Assembly (NCBI RefSeq): GCF_039539345.1
Contig: NZ_BAABCY010000064.1
Coordinates: 7,991 to 71,990, forward strand
Length of the DNA stretch: 64,000 nucleotides
Source of the DNA: Snuella lapsa
Lineage (GTDB): Bacteria; Bacteroidota; Bacteroidia; Flavobacteriales; Flavobacteriaceae
Direction of reading: 5' to 3'
Position numbers and translations under genes: made by a program. This document shows positions 9,610 through 18,743 of this stretch, piece after piece. The stretch's first letter is position 1, and the number at the start of each line of letters is the position of its first letter. The notes beneath the pieces were generated by a model, which was not told the DNA's origin, ran no database searches, and saw nothing but the letters and a program-made list of their open reading frames with translations.

Positions 9610-9721
9610 GGGAATTACTAAAACATTCGCTTGTCTTTAATGGCTAAAATCCATAAACATTATTTTTCTTAAAACTTTGGACAACCTGCTGGAATTTTAG
9701 TTCCTGTTTGTTTAATTTTAG

Positions 9722-10657
9722 TTAAGAATAATACTCTGAAATATAGGCTTGGGCTGTTTGCTTGTCTTTCAATAATTGTGCTTTAAGTTGATCTACCGAT
9801 TCGAATTTTTGTTCGTCACGTAACCTATGTAATAGTGAGACTTTTATTTTACTACCGTAAATATCTTTATTAAAATCGAAGAAATGTACTTCAATCGTTT
9901 CTCCATTACCTTGTACTGTGGGGTTTACACCAATATTCATCATTCCGTAAACTTCCTTATCATCTATAGTGGCTACTACCACATAAGCTCCGTGTTTAGG
10001 GATTAATTTATATGTTTCTTCTATATGAATATTGGCCGTAGGAAATTCAAATTGCCTGCCCAATCCCTTGCCCTTAACCACTATACCGGTAAGCATGAAT
10101 TGATAACCCAAAAAGGTATTTACCTTATCAATATCTCCTGCATTCAAGGCCTTTCTTATTTTAGTAGAACTTACTGCAACATCATCAACGTCTTGTGCAG
10201 AAATCTCTTCTACTTCAAAACCGTATACATCACCAAAGGCTTTCATGTCTTCAATACTCGCATTTCTATTCCTTCCAAATCTATGATCGTAACCAATAAT
10301 CACTTTTTTAACCCGCAGTTTATCTACCAATATTTGCTTAACAAAATCTTCTGCTGATAAACGCGAAAACTCGGGAGTAAACTTTTGAATAATTAAATAA
10401 TCTAAACCCAAAGCTTCCAAAATTTCACGGCGTTCATCAATAGTATTTATAAGCTTTATGTTCGCATCTGTTTGCAATACCATACGTGGATGCGGAAAAA
10501 ATGTTAAAATAACTGATCGCAACCCGTCTTGCTTTGCCATTTTTATTAAACGCTTAACTATTTTTTGATGCCCCATGTGTACTCCATCAAAAGTTCCTAT
10601 AGTTACAATTGCAGGTACATCCGATGTATACGATTCAATATTTATAACATTCCCCAT
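9722..10657 (-). CDS. ribF: Bifunctional riboflavin kinase/FAD synthetase
   Basis: 311 aa. The N-terminal nucleotidyltransferase domain has VTIGTFDGVHMGHQKIVKRL (about residues 18-37, HxGH-type motif) and IIGYDHRFGRNRNA; the C-terminal riboflavin kinase domain (about 185-311) has GKGLGRQFEFPTANIH and the NIGVNPTVQG motif. It makes FMN and then FAD. Length is normal. It is transcribed divergently from the secreted protease gene at 10737. Confidence 0.96.
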   Translation of the reverse strand: MGNVINIESYTSDVPAIVTIGTFDGVHMGHQKIVKRLIKMAKQDGLRSVILTFFPHPRMVLQTDANIKLINTIDERREILEALGLDYLIIQKFTPEFSRLSAEDFVKQILVDKLRVKKVIIGYDHRFGRNRNASIEDMKAFGDVYGFEVEEISAQDVDDVAVSSTKIRKALNAGDIDKVNTFLGYQFMLTGIVVKGKGLGRQFEFPTANIHIEETYKLIPKHGAYVVVATIDDKEVYGMMNIGVNPTVQGNGETIEVHFFDFNKDIYGSKIKVSLLHRLRDEQKFESVDQLKAQLLKDKQTAQAYISEYYS

Positions 10658-10670
10658 AAATCAGGTTAAA

Positions 10671-10701
10671 TTGCTAGTTTCATTAAAATCAATTAGCTTT
10701 G
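10671..10701 (+). promoter_or_regulatory. Flavobacterial promoter for the secreted protease gene
   Basis: TTG at 10671-10673, a 20-base spacer, then TAGCTTTG at 10694-10701, matching the TTG-N17-23-TAnnTTTG housekeeping promoter of Flavobacteriia. The start codon is 36 bases downstream, a normal leader length. Confidence 0.6.
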
Positions 10702-10736
10702 TTTAGCAAGTAATAGAATTGCCCTAAAAAAAATTT

Positions 10737-13580
10737 ATGAAAACAAAACTACATTATGTTTTGTCAATGACAATGCTTTTGTTAAGCTTTTCGGCTTTGG
10801 CACAAAATTCTTCATGGAAAAAGATAGAATCGGTTAAAAATCCTGAAAATTTATCGAAATTTCATTTAAACAAAAACAAAGTCCAATTATTCGAACTCAA
10901 TTTCTCTTTATTAAAAAAAAATATCGCTTCTGCTACAAAACGTGGCAGCAATACAAAACAAAGTAACGCTACAGTTTCGGTTCCTATATCTGCTGATACT
11001 TTTGAAACATTTAAAGTTTATGAAACCTCAACGCTGTCACCTAGTTTGGCTGCCAAATTTCCCGATATTAAATCGTATACAGGGGTAAGCATAAACAACC
11101 CAAAAATGCGATTGCGTATGAGTGTATCGCCCCAAGGCATTCAAACCATGATTTCCAATACCGATAACCCTTATGTGTTTATGCAGCCTGTTAGTAAAGG
11201 GTCCAATCAATATGTGCTGTATGACAAAAGGGGCAAAACAAATGGTACGGATGCGTTTAAATGTGCCTCTCTCGAAACACTACACACGCAGTTCAACAAA
11301 ACAGAGCAATTGGCAAAAACAAATGACGAAGGCGGTGCCAACGACCAAACTTTACGCAAATTTAGATTAGCTATTTCTACAACAGCCGAATATACGGCTT
11401 ATCATGATGACGGATTTGGAGGAAACGGAAATGCCGTTGCAGATGCTTTAGCTGCTATAAACGCTACAATAACCCGTGTAAACGAAGTCTTTGAAACAGA
11501 CATGTCCATAACTTTTGAAATAGTAGATGCTACCCAATTAATCTATACAGATGCAGCTACAGACCCTTATTCTGATGCCGCTGTTGGGGTGCATGACGAC
11601 AACGCAAACAACCTCAACGGATGGGGTTTACAACTTCAAAAGACTTTAAGTGATGAAATTGGAAATGCCGCATACGATATCGGGCATTTATTTGGTGCTA
11701 GTGGTGGCGGTGGCAATGCTGGATGTCTAGGTTGCGTTTGTAGGGACGACAATACTAGTATTGATACAGACAAGAACAAAGGCGCTGCCTATACCTCTCC
11801 ATCGGATGAGATTCCCGAAGGCGATACCTTCGACCTTAATTTTGTAGCCCATGAAATCGGCCATCAAATGGGAGCTAATCATACATGGGCTTTTGATACT
11901 GAAGGCTCGGGAGTAAACTCTGAACCTGGAAGCGGCTCAACCATTATGGCATATGCCGGTATTACTGGAGCTGATGATATACAGAATGACAGTGATCCTT
12001 ATTTCCACTACCACAGTATCAGACAAATTTTGAATACTATTTTAAATAACAGAACCTGTTGGCAAAACAACTCCGTTTACAATCCGGGTGATATTACAAA
12101 CAACCCTCCTATTGCCGATGCCGGCAACGACTATATTATTCCTGCTGGCACACCGTACATGCTAATTGGTTCGGCTAACGACTCCGATGGCAGTGATGTG
12201 CTAACATATTGTTGGGAACAAACCGATAGCGGTGAAGTGGATTACTCAAATTTCAGTTCTACACTAGTCAGCGGTCCCATGAATCGTTCTTTACTCCCTA
12301 GTAGTTCTCCTGTAAGGTATATACCAAGACTGAGTAGTGTTTTAAAAGGCAATATTACACAAAGCAATCCCGGACTTGGAAGCGACTGGGAAACGGTAGC
12401 AACGGTAGATCGGACTTTAAACTGGGCTTTAACTGTTCGAGACAGGGATCCATCAAGCCCAACGGGAGCTCAAAGTAGTTTTGACACCATGCAAATTCAG
12501 ATAATCGACGGCACTACAGAAAACCCCGTAGGCCCCTTTCAAGTAACATCGCAGGCTACAACAGGCATTAGTTGGACACAAGGCGAAACCATAGAAATCA
12601 CCTGGGATGTTGCCGGAACCAATGGCAATGGCATTAACACCTCTCAAGTTGACATTTTACTTTCTACTGATGGCGGGCTAACCTTTCCCACAATACTAGC
12701 TAACAATGTTAACAATGATGGTTCTCAGAATATTACCGTACCCATCATCGCTGCACCTTTTTGCAGGGTTATGGTAAAACCAGTAAATAATATATACTAT
12801 TCTGTAAATCCCATTGATTTTGCTATTGGTTATACCGTTACTACCACTTGTAACCAGCAATTTATTTCTGATTCGAATTTAAATGTATCGATTCCAGACG
12901 GTATTGGAGAAAACCAAACGGGTCCTTCGGTATCCAACACCATTAATGTGCCATCATCTGGCATTATTAGTAATATTAAAGTTAACGTCGATATATCACA
13001 TTCTTATATTGGAGATCTTACTGTAACCTTAACTCATCCCAATAATACAACTACAGTAAAATTATGGGACAGAAATTGCAACGAAGATCCAAGCAATGAA
13101 GATTTTGACATTGTATTTGAAGACGGCGCTAATGGTGTTATGTGCAACGACCCAACGACAGGCACTTTCTCTCCTGCCATGTCTTTAAATGCTTTTAACG
13201 ACCTTGACAGTGAGGGAGATTGGACACTTACCATAAACGATAATTATATAGGGGACACTGGCACCTTAAACGATTGGTATTTGGAATTTTGCACTACAAC
13301 CACTACCCTTAACAACCCTAATTTCATTGGTTTTGAAAATTTAAAGGTCTTTCCTAACCCCAACAACGGAAGCTTTACAATAACAACATATACAGCTACT
13401 AAAACCCCCATGAACGTATATGTTCACGATATTCGTAACCGTCTTATTTACAGCAAAACCTTTGACAAGTCTGAACTGTTTAGTGAAACGATCGATCTAG
13501 AAAATGCCCGGTCTGGAATGTATATTTTGACCATAAGTAACGACGAACACAAAACTGTTAAAAAAATTATTGTTAAATAA
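10737..13580 (+). CDS. Secreted M12B-like zinc metalloprotease with P-domain and type IX signal
   Basis: 947 aa. Signal peptide at residues 1-22 (ends SALAQ). A propeptide follows. The catalytic domain carries HEIGHQMGANH at about residues 372-382 (zinc ligands H372, H376, H382; catalytic Glu) and a Met-turn TIMAYAG about 20 residues later, the reprolysin/metzincin pattern. A proprotein-convertase P-domain is seen at about 720-855 (SDSNLNVSIPDGIGENQTG; SYIGDLTVTLTHP). Residues about 875-947 are a type A C-terminal sorting domain (VFPNPNNGSFTI ... GMYILTI ... KKIIVK), so it is exported by the type IX system and attached or released at the surface. It is probably a nutrient or matrix protease; the substrate is unknown. 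Confidence 0.92.
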   Translation: MKTKLHYVLSMTMLLLSFSALAQNSSWKKIESVKNPENLSKFHLNKNKVQLFELNFSLLKKNIASATKRGSNTKQSNATVSVPISADTFETFKVYETSTLSPSLAAKFPDIKSYTGVSINNPKMRLRMSVSPQGIQTMISNTDNPYVFMQPVSKGSNQYVLYDKRGKTNGTDAFKCASLETLHTQFNKTEQLAKTNDEGGANDQTLRKFRLAISTTAEYTAYHDDGFGGNGNAVADALAAINATITRVNEVFETDMSITFEIVDATQLIYTDAATDPYSDAAVGVHDDNANNLNGWGLQLQKTLSDEIGNAAYDIGHLFGASGGGGNAGCLGCVCRDDNTSIDTDKNKGAAYTSPSDEIPEGDTFDLNFVAHEIGHQMGANHTWAFDTEGSGVNSEPGSGSTIMAYAGITGADDIQNDSDPYFHYHSIRQILNTILNNRTCWQNNSVYNPGDITNNPPIADAGNDYIIPAGTPYMLIGSANDSDGSDVLTYCWEQTDSGEVDYSNFSSTLVSGPMNRSLLPSSSPVRYIPRLSSVLKGNITQSNPGLGSDWETVATVDRTLNWALTVRDRDPSSPTGAQSSFDTMQIQIIDGTTENPVGPFQVTSQATTGISWTQGETIEITWDVAGTNGNGINTSQVDILLSTDGGLTFPTILANNVNNDGSQNITVPIIAAPFCRVMVKPVNNIYYSVNPIDFAIGYTVTTTCNQQFISDSNLNVSIPDGIGENQTGPSVSNTINVPSSGIISNIKVNVDISHSYIGDLTVTLTHPNNTTTVKLWDRNCNEDPSNEDFDIVFEDGANGVMCNDPTTGTFSPAMSLNAFNDLDSEGDWTLTINDNYIGDTGTLNDWYLEFCTTTTTLNNPNFIGFENLKVFPNPNNGSFTITTYTATKTPMNVYVHDIRNRLIYSKTFDKSELFSETIDLENARSGMYILTISNDEHKTVKKIIVK

Positions 13581-13600
13581 GTTTCTAAAATATTAGCGCA

Positions 13601-14233
13601 TTATTTACCATTGAAAGTATTCATGGTATTGCTCGCTCCAGACAATACAAACGACTTGATTAGTTTTACAGACTGATCGAGGCGTTCTCCTAATTTTTCT
13701 GTTTCTTCCTCACTCCAATCCCCCAATACATAATCAACCTGCCTGCCTTTACTAAATGCATTGCTGATACCAAACCGAAACCGGTTGTATTTGGTTGTTT
13801 GTAATTTATCCTGAATGTCTTTCAATCCATTGTGTCCACCATCGCTACCTTTTCCCTTTAATCGGATGCTTCCAAAAGGCAGATTTAAGTCATCGGTAAT
13901 TACCAATAAATTCTCTAATGGAACTTTCTCTTTTGTTAACCAGTACTGCACCGCTTTTCCACTTAAATTCATATAGGTGCTTGGTTTTAATAAAGTACAG
14001 GTTCGACCTTTAATTTTATAAGTCGCTACGTCACCCAATTTTTGGGTTTCGAGAGACAAATCTTCTTGTTGTACCAGATGGTCTATAATCTTAAACCCAA
14101 TATTGTGTCGGGTGTTGGCATACTTATCACCAATATTGCCAAGGCCAACAATTAAGTATTTCTTCATGGGATCTTGTTGTTCTAAAGTGTCTTTTTTACT
14201 TCTTTTAAATACTTTTTTAAAAAACCGACACAT
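13601..14233 (-). CDS. pth: Peptidyl-tRNA hydrolase
   Basis: About 210 aa from ATG at 14233. The Pth core starts at KKYLIVGLGNIGDKYANTRHNIGF (Asn, His and Asp of the active site are in GLGN, TRHN and LVITDDLNLP). KPSTYMNLSGKAV is also present. It releases peptides from prematurely dropped peptidyl-tRNA. An in-frame upstream ATG at 14266 exists, but it would put the start inside the rplY terminator hairpin, so 14233 is preferred; the basic 25-residue extension before the core is common in Flavobacteriia. An even later start at MKKYL is possible. Confidence 0.93.
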   Translation of the reverse strand: MCRFFKKVFKRSKKDTLEQQDPMKKYLIVGLGNIGDKYANTRHNIGFKIIDHLVQQEDLSLETQKLGDVATYKIKGRTCTLLKPSTYMNLSGKAVQYWLTKEKVPLENLLVITDDLNLPFGSIRLKGKGSDGGHNGLKDIQDKLQTTKYNRFRFGISNAFSKGRQVDYVLGDWSEEETEKLGERLDQSVKLIKSFVLSGASNTMNTFNGK

Positions 14234-14260
14234 AGTACATTTCTTTCTGTAAAAATAAAA

Positions 14261-14288
14261 AAGCATCCTGAATAATACAGAATGCTTT
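14261..14288 (-). terminator. Terminator after rplY
   Basis: Stem AAGCATCCTG paired with CAGAATGCTT around an AATAATA loop; on the minus strand it is followed by a TTTTTTATTTTT tail. It separates rplY from pth and argues against the upstream pth start. Confidence 0.75.
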
Positions 14289-14317
14289 CCATTTAGTTAT
14301 ATACTTTAAGCAGTAGT

Positions 14318-14941
14318 TTACTCTGTTGCTGCTGGAGCCTCTGCTGCAGTTGCTTCTACTCCATCTTCATCTTCATCGTCGCTATCGTCCACAGATGTTC
14401 TAGAGCGTCTTACTTGACAAACTACCGTGTTATCTGGGTGCATAAACTTAAACGCATCATTTTCTAAAGTCGTAATATAAAGCTTATGTCCTATACGTAA
14501 TGGCGTAATATCTGCCTCTATAAAATCTGGCAAGTTAGCGGGTAAAGCCTTCACTCTTAAGCTACGTCTATTTTTACGTAGCACACCACCATTTTTAACA
14601 CCTCGTGAGTTTCCAACAAAAATAACAGGAATATCCATAGTTATTTCTTTATCTTCAAATAACTGATAGAAATCTACATGTAAAATTTTGTCTGTTACTG
14701 GGTGAAATTGAATGTCTTGTAAAATGGCATTAAAGGTTTCACCATTTTCTAAAGCAATCACAACTGTATGCGCATTAGGCGTGTATACTAGTTTTGAGAA
14801 AGCTAATTCTGCTGCAGAGAAATGAACTGGCTTATCTCCTCCGTATAATACGCAAGGAACCTGCCCAGCATTACGTAAGGCTTTTGTTGCTTTTTTGCCC
14901 ACGCTTTCTCTTTGAGACCCGTTGATTGTAATTGATTTCAT
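14318..14941 (-). CDS. rplY: 50S ribosomal protein L25/general stress protein Ctc
   Basis: 207 aa, the long Ctc form: an L25 5S-rRNA-binding domain (about residues 1-95, start MKSITINGSQRESVGKKATKALRNAGQVPCVLYGG) plus a C-terminal TL5-like beta domain and an acidic, Ala/Glu-rich tail (DDSDDEDEDG...). It binds 5S rRNA in the large subunit. It lies 18 bases downstream of prs on the same strand, the standard prs-rplY-pth order. Confidence 0.95.
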   Translation of the reverse strand: MKSITINGSQRESVGKKATKALRNAGQVPCVLYGGDKPVHFSAAELAFSKLVYTPNAHTVVIALENGETFNAILQDIQFHPVTDKILHVDFYQLFEDKEITMDIPVIFVGNSRGVKNGGVLRKNRRSLRVKALPANLPDFIEADITPLRIGHKLYITTLENDAFKFMHPDNTVVCQVRRSRTSVDDSDDEDEDGVEATAAEAPAATE

Positions 14942-14959
14942 TTTATTTATATTAAGTTA

Positions 14960-15901
14960 TTACATTACAAATTTTGAACTAATAGACTTGTTGTTATGCA
15001 CCTTTTGCATGACATCTGCAAACAGGTCGGCACAACTCAACACGCGTACCTTTTTACTTTCCTGCGAAAGTGGAATCGAGTCTGTTACTATAAGTTCTTC
15101 TAATTTCGATTGCTCTAATCGCTCATAAGCATTACCCGATAAAATAGGATGCGTACAAATAGCCCGTACACTTAATGCCCCACGTTCCATCATTAAATCT
15201 GCCGCTTTGGTTAAAGTGCCAGCTGTATCTACCATATCATCAACCAAAACTACATTTTTACCTTTAACCTCACCAATAAGCTCCATATGGGAAATAACAT
15301 TGGCCTTAGCACGCTGCTTGTAACAAATAACCACATCGCTACCCAACGCTTTAGCATAAGCATAGGCACGTTTCGATCCACCCATATCTGGTGAAGCAAC
15401 AGTTAAATTTGGCAAGTTTAAACTCTGCAAATAAGGCAAGAATATAATCGACCCATACAAATGATCTACTGGTTTTTCGAAAAACCCTTGTATTTGATCG
15501 GCATGTAAATCCATTGTAATAATACGTGTCGCTCCTGCTGTTTCCAACATTTTAGCTACTAATTTAGCCGCTATAGGAACTCTAGGCTTATCTTTTCTGT
15601 CTTGTCTGGCCCATCCAAAATAAGGCAATACAGCAGTGATATGCCTTGCCGAAGCACGCTTGGCGGCATCGATCATAAGAAGCATTTCCATTAAATTACC
15701 AGGGCCTGGGTTGGTCGAACCGATAATAAAAATACGTGTACCTCTAATAGACTCCTCGTAAGAAGGTTGGAACTCACCGTCGCTGTAAGTGGACGTAATA
15801 ACATTACCTAAACTGGTACCGAAGGATTCAGCAATTTTTTCACCAAGAACTTTACTCTGGCTACATGCAAAAATTTTGGCTTCGGTTATTACAATTGGCA
15901 T
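14960..15901 (-). CDS. prs: Ribose-phosphate pyrophosphokinase
   Basis: 313 aa, full length. The PRPP-binding loop is VVLVDDMVDTAGTL (about residues 215-228), with the class I signature in DLHADQIQGFF and the N-terminal flexible-loop residues YFGWARQDRKD. It makes PRPP from ribose-5-phosphate and ATP for nucleotides, His and Trp. A -7-like TAAATTTG (minus strand, 15955-15962) lies upstream. Operon with rplY and pth. Confidence 0.97.
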   Translation of the reverse strand: MPIVITEAKIFACSQSKVLGEKIAESFGTSLGNVITSTYSDGEFQPSYEESIRGTRIFIIGSTNPGPGNLMEMLLMIDAAKRASARHITAVLPYFGWARQDRKDKPRVPIAAKLVAKMLETAGATRIITMDLHADQIQGFFEKPVDHLYGSIIFLPYLQSLNLPNLTVASPDMGGSKRAYAYAKALGSDVVICYKQRAKANVISHMELIGEVKGKNVVLVDDMVDTAGTLTKAADLMMERGALSVRAICTHPILSGNAYERLEQSKLEELIVTDSIPLSQESKKVRVLSCADLFADVMQKVHNNKSISSKFVM

Positions 15902-16044
15902 GGTTAACTTATTGTTTTATAGCGCTAAAGCGCATATTATTTTTTAACGAGGTGCAAATTTATACATTTATTTTAACCTAAAAAGTATATTCCCGAGTAT
16001 TTTTATGTTTAATATCAAAAAAATATCTATTTTTGCTGTCCGAA

Positions 16045-16092
16045 AAGCTCAAGTGGCGGAATTGGTAGACCTGTCTGCCGACAGGCAGGCGC
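16045..16092 (+). pseudogene. Truncated copy of tRNA-Leu 5' end with inserted hairpin
   Basis: Bases 16045-16070 repeat exactly the 26 bases (starting AAGCTCAAGTGG) that begin the intact tRNA-Leu and its 2-base flank at 16376-16401. The match then stops at a hairpin-forming insert (CTGTCTGCCGACAGGCAG), followed by GCGC, which again matches the tRNA after its GAC. No anticodon arm, T arm or 3' acceptor follows, so this copy is not functional. Confidence 0.8.
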
Positions 16093-16114
16093 GCTTCTTG
16101 AAACGTTCTTAATT

Positions 16115-16363
16115 ATGTTTTACATTTACGCCATCTCAAGTTTAAAACGCAACTATATCTATGTTGGTATGACCGTCGATCTTGAGGCCAGAATAGAAAG
16201 ACATAATCAAGGTAGAGAAAAAACTACCAGGGCTTACCGGCCTTTTGAATTACTTTATTCGGAAGCGCTGGACGTGGAACGACACGAAGCCAGAAAAAGA
16301 GAAAAATATTGGAAATCAGGAATAGGCAAAGAAAAACTTCGTTTAATACGAGATAAACGTTAA
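16115..16363 (+). CDS. Solitary GIY-YIG nuclease
   Basis: 82 aa, a single GIY-YIG domain. The two Tyr motifs are FYIYAI (residues 2-7) and YIYVG (14-18), the catalytic Arg is R26 in LEARIERHN, and a basic C-terminus follows. Such UvrC/Slx4-like minimal nucleases are common and repeated in Flavobacteriia; cellular role and target are unproven. The gene sits precisely between a broken and an intact copy of tRNA-Leu, suggesting the nuclease gene and its hairpin travel as a small unit that targets tRNA genes. Confidence 0.88.
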   Translation: MFYIYAISSLKRNYIYVGMTVDLEARIERHNQGREKTTRAYRPFELLYSEALDVERHEARKREKYWKSGIGKEKLRLIRDKR

Positions 16364-16377
16364 ATTTGCCCCGCGAA

Positions 16378-16459
16378 GCTCAAGTGGCGGAATTGGTAGA
16401 CGCGCTGGATTCAAAATCCAGTTCTTTCGGGAGTGTGGGTTCGATTCCCACCTTGAGTA
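16378..16459 (+). tRNA. tRNA-Leu (anticodon CAA)
   Basis: Class II tRNA. Acceptor strand GCTCAAG pairs with CTTGAGT (one G-U at the end); the anticodon stem CTGGA/TCCAG encloses TTCAAAA, giving anticodon CAA; a short variable stem follows (TTCTTTCGGGAG) and the T loop is GGGTTCGATTCCC. The discriminator is A; CCA is not encoded. The 3' end is the likely attachment site of the integrase element that begins immediately after. Confidence 0.95.
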
Positions 16460-16483
16460 CTTTTTTAACATCAATTTTTCATA

Positions 16484-16516
16484 AAAACCTGTAAATTAAA
16501 TGTTTACAGGTTTTTT
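16484..16516 (+). terminator. Terminator downstream of tRNA-Leu
   Basis: Perfect 12-bp stem AAAACCTGTAAA/TTTACAGGTTTT with a 7-base loop and T-tail, 24 bases after the tRNA. It isolates the tRNA transcript from the integrase. Confidence 0.8.
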
Positions 16517-16569
16517 AATTTTATTTAGTTCCAATTAACTACATAAATTATTAAATAAAAAGGAGCTAA

Positions 16570-16607
16570 TTCGGTGTCACTTTAGAAATTAAAAAAGTGA
16601 CACCGAA
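16570..16607. promoter_or_regulatory. Inverted repeat and direct repeat upstream of integrase
   Basis: Arms TTCGGTGTCACTTT and AAAGTGACACCGAA (14 bp, perfect) with a 10-base spacer. The core TGACACCGA occurs a third time at 16690-16698, overlapping the integrase start codon. Position beside the attachment site fits arm-type recombinase sites or an autoregulatory operator; which one is inference. Confidence 0.55.
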
Positions 16608-16697
16608 TACATATTAACAAATTGAATATCAGCACATTAAAAAGAATGTCATTTGTTTTATTTTTAGTATATTCAAGTCTAAAAATCACTGACACCG

Positions 16698-17936
16698 ATG
16701 AATAAATCTTTTTCACTTTTATTTTACATTAAAAAAAGTAAAGCCGATAAACAGAATAAGGCCAACATATATTTAAGAATAACCATTGATGGAAGGAGAG
16801 CTGAGTCAAGTATCCATCGTAAAATAGACATTAATAGATGGAGCAGTGAAACTGGTTTAGCTATAGGCAGCTCTAAAGAAATACAAGAGATTAATAGGTA
16901 TATCTCTTCCATTAAAAATAAAGTATATCAACATCATCAACGGTTCATAGAAAAAGGAGAACTTATCACGGCTATAAAACTACGAGATGCTTTTTTAGAA
17001 AAGGACACAAATACGAAAATGCTATTAAAAATCTTTCAAGAGCATAATGATCAAATTGAAAAACTCATAGGAATTGATTTCGCAGCTAATACCTTAGTAC
17101 GCTATAAAACAACTCTTAATCACTTAACAAATTATGTCACCGAAGAGCACAAAGAGGATGACATCAATTTAAAAAAAGTTGATATTATATTTATCAATGG
17201 CTTTGAATACTTTTTAAAAACCTCTGAAAATTGTGGCCACAATACAACGTTCAAGTATGTCTCCAACCTTAAAAAAATAATTCGGATTGCCTATACGAAC
17301 GGATGGATTGAAAAAGACCCTTTTGCTCATTATAAAACAAAATATAAAACAGTAGACCGAGAATTCCTATCAGAGCAAGAAATTCAAAGTATCATCGAAA
17401 AAGATTTTAGAATAGAAAGGCTTAATCAGGTTAAGGATATTTTTATTTTTTGTTGCTATACAGGTTTAGCCTACATAGATGTTAAAAAACTTTCAAAAAA
17501 CAATATTGTCATAGGTATAGATGGAGAATACTGGATTAATACAAAAAGAACGAAAACGGATAGCACTAGTAATATTCCTCTTCTTCCATCTGCTTATGAA
17601 ATACTAAAAAAATACACCAATCACCAAGACATTAAAAACACCGACAAAGTTCTACCTGTGTTAAGTAACCAGAAAATGAACTCATACTTAAAAGAGATTG
17701 CTGATCTATGCGGAATTCAAAAAAATCTAACATTTCACTTAGCAAGACACACATTTGCTACTACGGTTACCCTAAACAATGGTGTTCCTCTTGAATCTGT
17801 AAGCAAAATGCTAGGACATAGATCGTTAAGAACCACACAACATTACGCCAAAATATTGGACAGAAAGGTAGGCGATGACATGAAAGCGTTACGAGATAAA
17901 TTTGGTGTTAACAAAGACGTCAATAATGCTGTATAA
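16698..17936 (+). CDS. int: Tyrosine-type integrase of the element
   Basis: 412 aa. Layout: arm-binding domain (about 1-90, starting MNKSFSLLFYIKKSKADKQN), SAM-like core-binding domain (about 100-205) and catalytic domain (about 225-400). The catalytic HxxR is in HLARHTFAT (about 344-352), followed by the His of LGHRSLRTTQHYAKI, whose Tyr is the nucleophile. At the place of the first catalytic Arg the protein has TGLAYID, so Arg is replaced by Ala, as in many Bacteroidota element integrases related to IntDOT. It catalyses integration and excision at the tRNA-Leu 3' end. Its 3' end overlaps the convergent traN by 17 bases. Confidence 0.93.
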   Translation: MNKSFSLLFYIKKSKADKQNKANIYLRITIDGRRAESSIHRKIDINRWSSETGLAIGSSKEIQEINRYISSIKNKVYQHHQRFIEKGELITAIKLRDAFLEKDTNTKMLLKIFQEHNDQIEKLIGIDFAANTLVRYKTTLNHLTNYVTEEHKEDDINLKKVDIIFINGFEYFLKTSENCGHNTTFKYVSNLKKIIRIAYTNGWIEKDPFAHYKTKYKTVDREFLSEQEIQSIIEKDFRIERLNQVKDIFIFCCYTGLAYIDVKKLSKNNIVIGIDGEYWINTKRTKTDSTSNIPLLPSAYEILKKYTNHQDIKNTDKVLPVLSNQKMNSYLKEIADLCGIQKNLTFHLARHTFATTVTLNNGVPLESVSKMLGHRSLRTTQHYAKILDRKVGDDMKALRDKFGVNKDVNNAV

Positions 17937-18732
17937 CTTTAGTGGTCTCTAAAACCACTTTCCTACTCCCCTTCAATTCCCTAAGCTCCAATTGCAATCT
18001 TTCACTTGCTCCCAATACAAACTTTGGCAACACATATACAAACCGCTTCGATTGCCCGACCTTAACTTTAAATAGCCAATCCTGTTTATAGAGAACTTCC
18101 ATCCAAAGCTTTTGAAACGATGCCTTACGTCCTGAGTTACCATTAACCCTAAACACATCCAGGTAGTCCAGTTCAAAATCAATACCAGACTGATTTTGGA
18201 TATTTAGCACCAGGTACACTTCAGAGCCATTGTAAACTATTTTCTCCAATCGAAGTTTGATCCCTTTTTTGCGTTTAGTTGCCAAATTGCCCTTATCGGA
18301 TTTCAATAGATAGGCACAGAACTTTTGATAATGCACCCTATGATTTAGGCTGTCCCTAAGAGCTATTTTATCCGGAGTAACTTTAACTGGCACTGGCTTT
18401 TCTGTACCGATACTTGCTTTTGGCTGGATAAAATAGTTAAGCTTAGGTAATGAATCCGAATATTTCAAAATATAGGAATACACCTGCCCATCACTGGTAA
18501 TGATAAGCAGGTTGCTTTCTGTTCCAGGTGTGGCCTGTAACAAACCAAAGCACTGCTCCTTTTCCCGGTTATAGGTAAATACAAAGTCGGAACTTCCCGT
18601 AACTGCTTGCCGAATGGGGTTTGGAAAGAACAGGGCGACATTTTTATGTTCATTGGCATAGATCGTATCCAAAACAGTCTGTCCAAAAGACATTTGAGTT
18701 GCTAATAATAGTATGTTTATAAATATTCTCAT
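17920..18732 (-). CDS. traN: Conjugative transposon protein TraN (DUF4138)
   Basis: 270 aa. Signal peptide at residues 1-18 (ending SFGQ), then a beta-rich region typical of TraN, the VirB9-like outer-channel component of Bacteroidota T4SS. The C-terminal half (LRLEKIVYNGSEVYLVLNIQNQSGIDFELDYLDVF) is the best-conserved part of DUF4138. It is the last gene of the tra operon, 11 bases after traM. No traO, traP or traQ follows; the integrase converges instead. Confidence 0.9.
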   Translation of the reverse strand: MRIFINILLLATQMSFGQTVLDTIYANEHKNVALFFPNPIRQAVTGSSDFVFTYNREKEQCFGLLQATPGTESNLLIITSDGQVYSYILKYSDSLPKLNYFIQPKASIGTEKPVPVKVTPDKIALRDSLNHRVHYQKFCAYLLKSDKGNLATKRKKGIKLRLEKIVYNGSEVYLVLNIQNQSGIDFELDYLDVFRVNGNSGRKASFQKLWMEVLYKQDWLFKVKVGQSKRFVYVLPKFVLGASERLQLELRELKGSRKVVLETTKVIQHY

Positions 18733-18743
18733 GATTATATTTT

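Noticed and set aside
12453..12647. Minus-strand frame within the secreted protease gene
   Set aside because: It is a shadow of the P-domain protease coding region with no features of its own.
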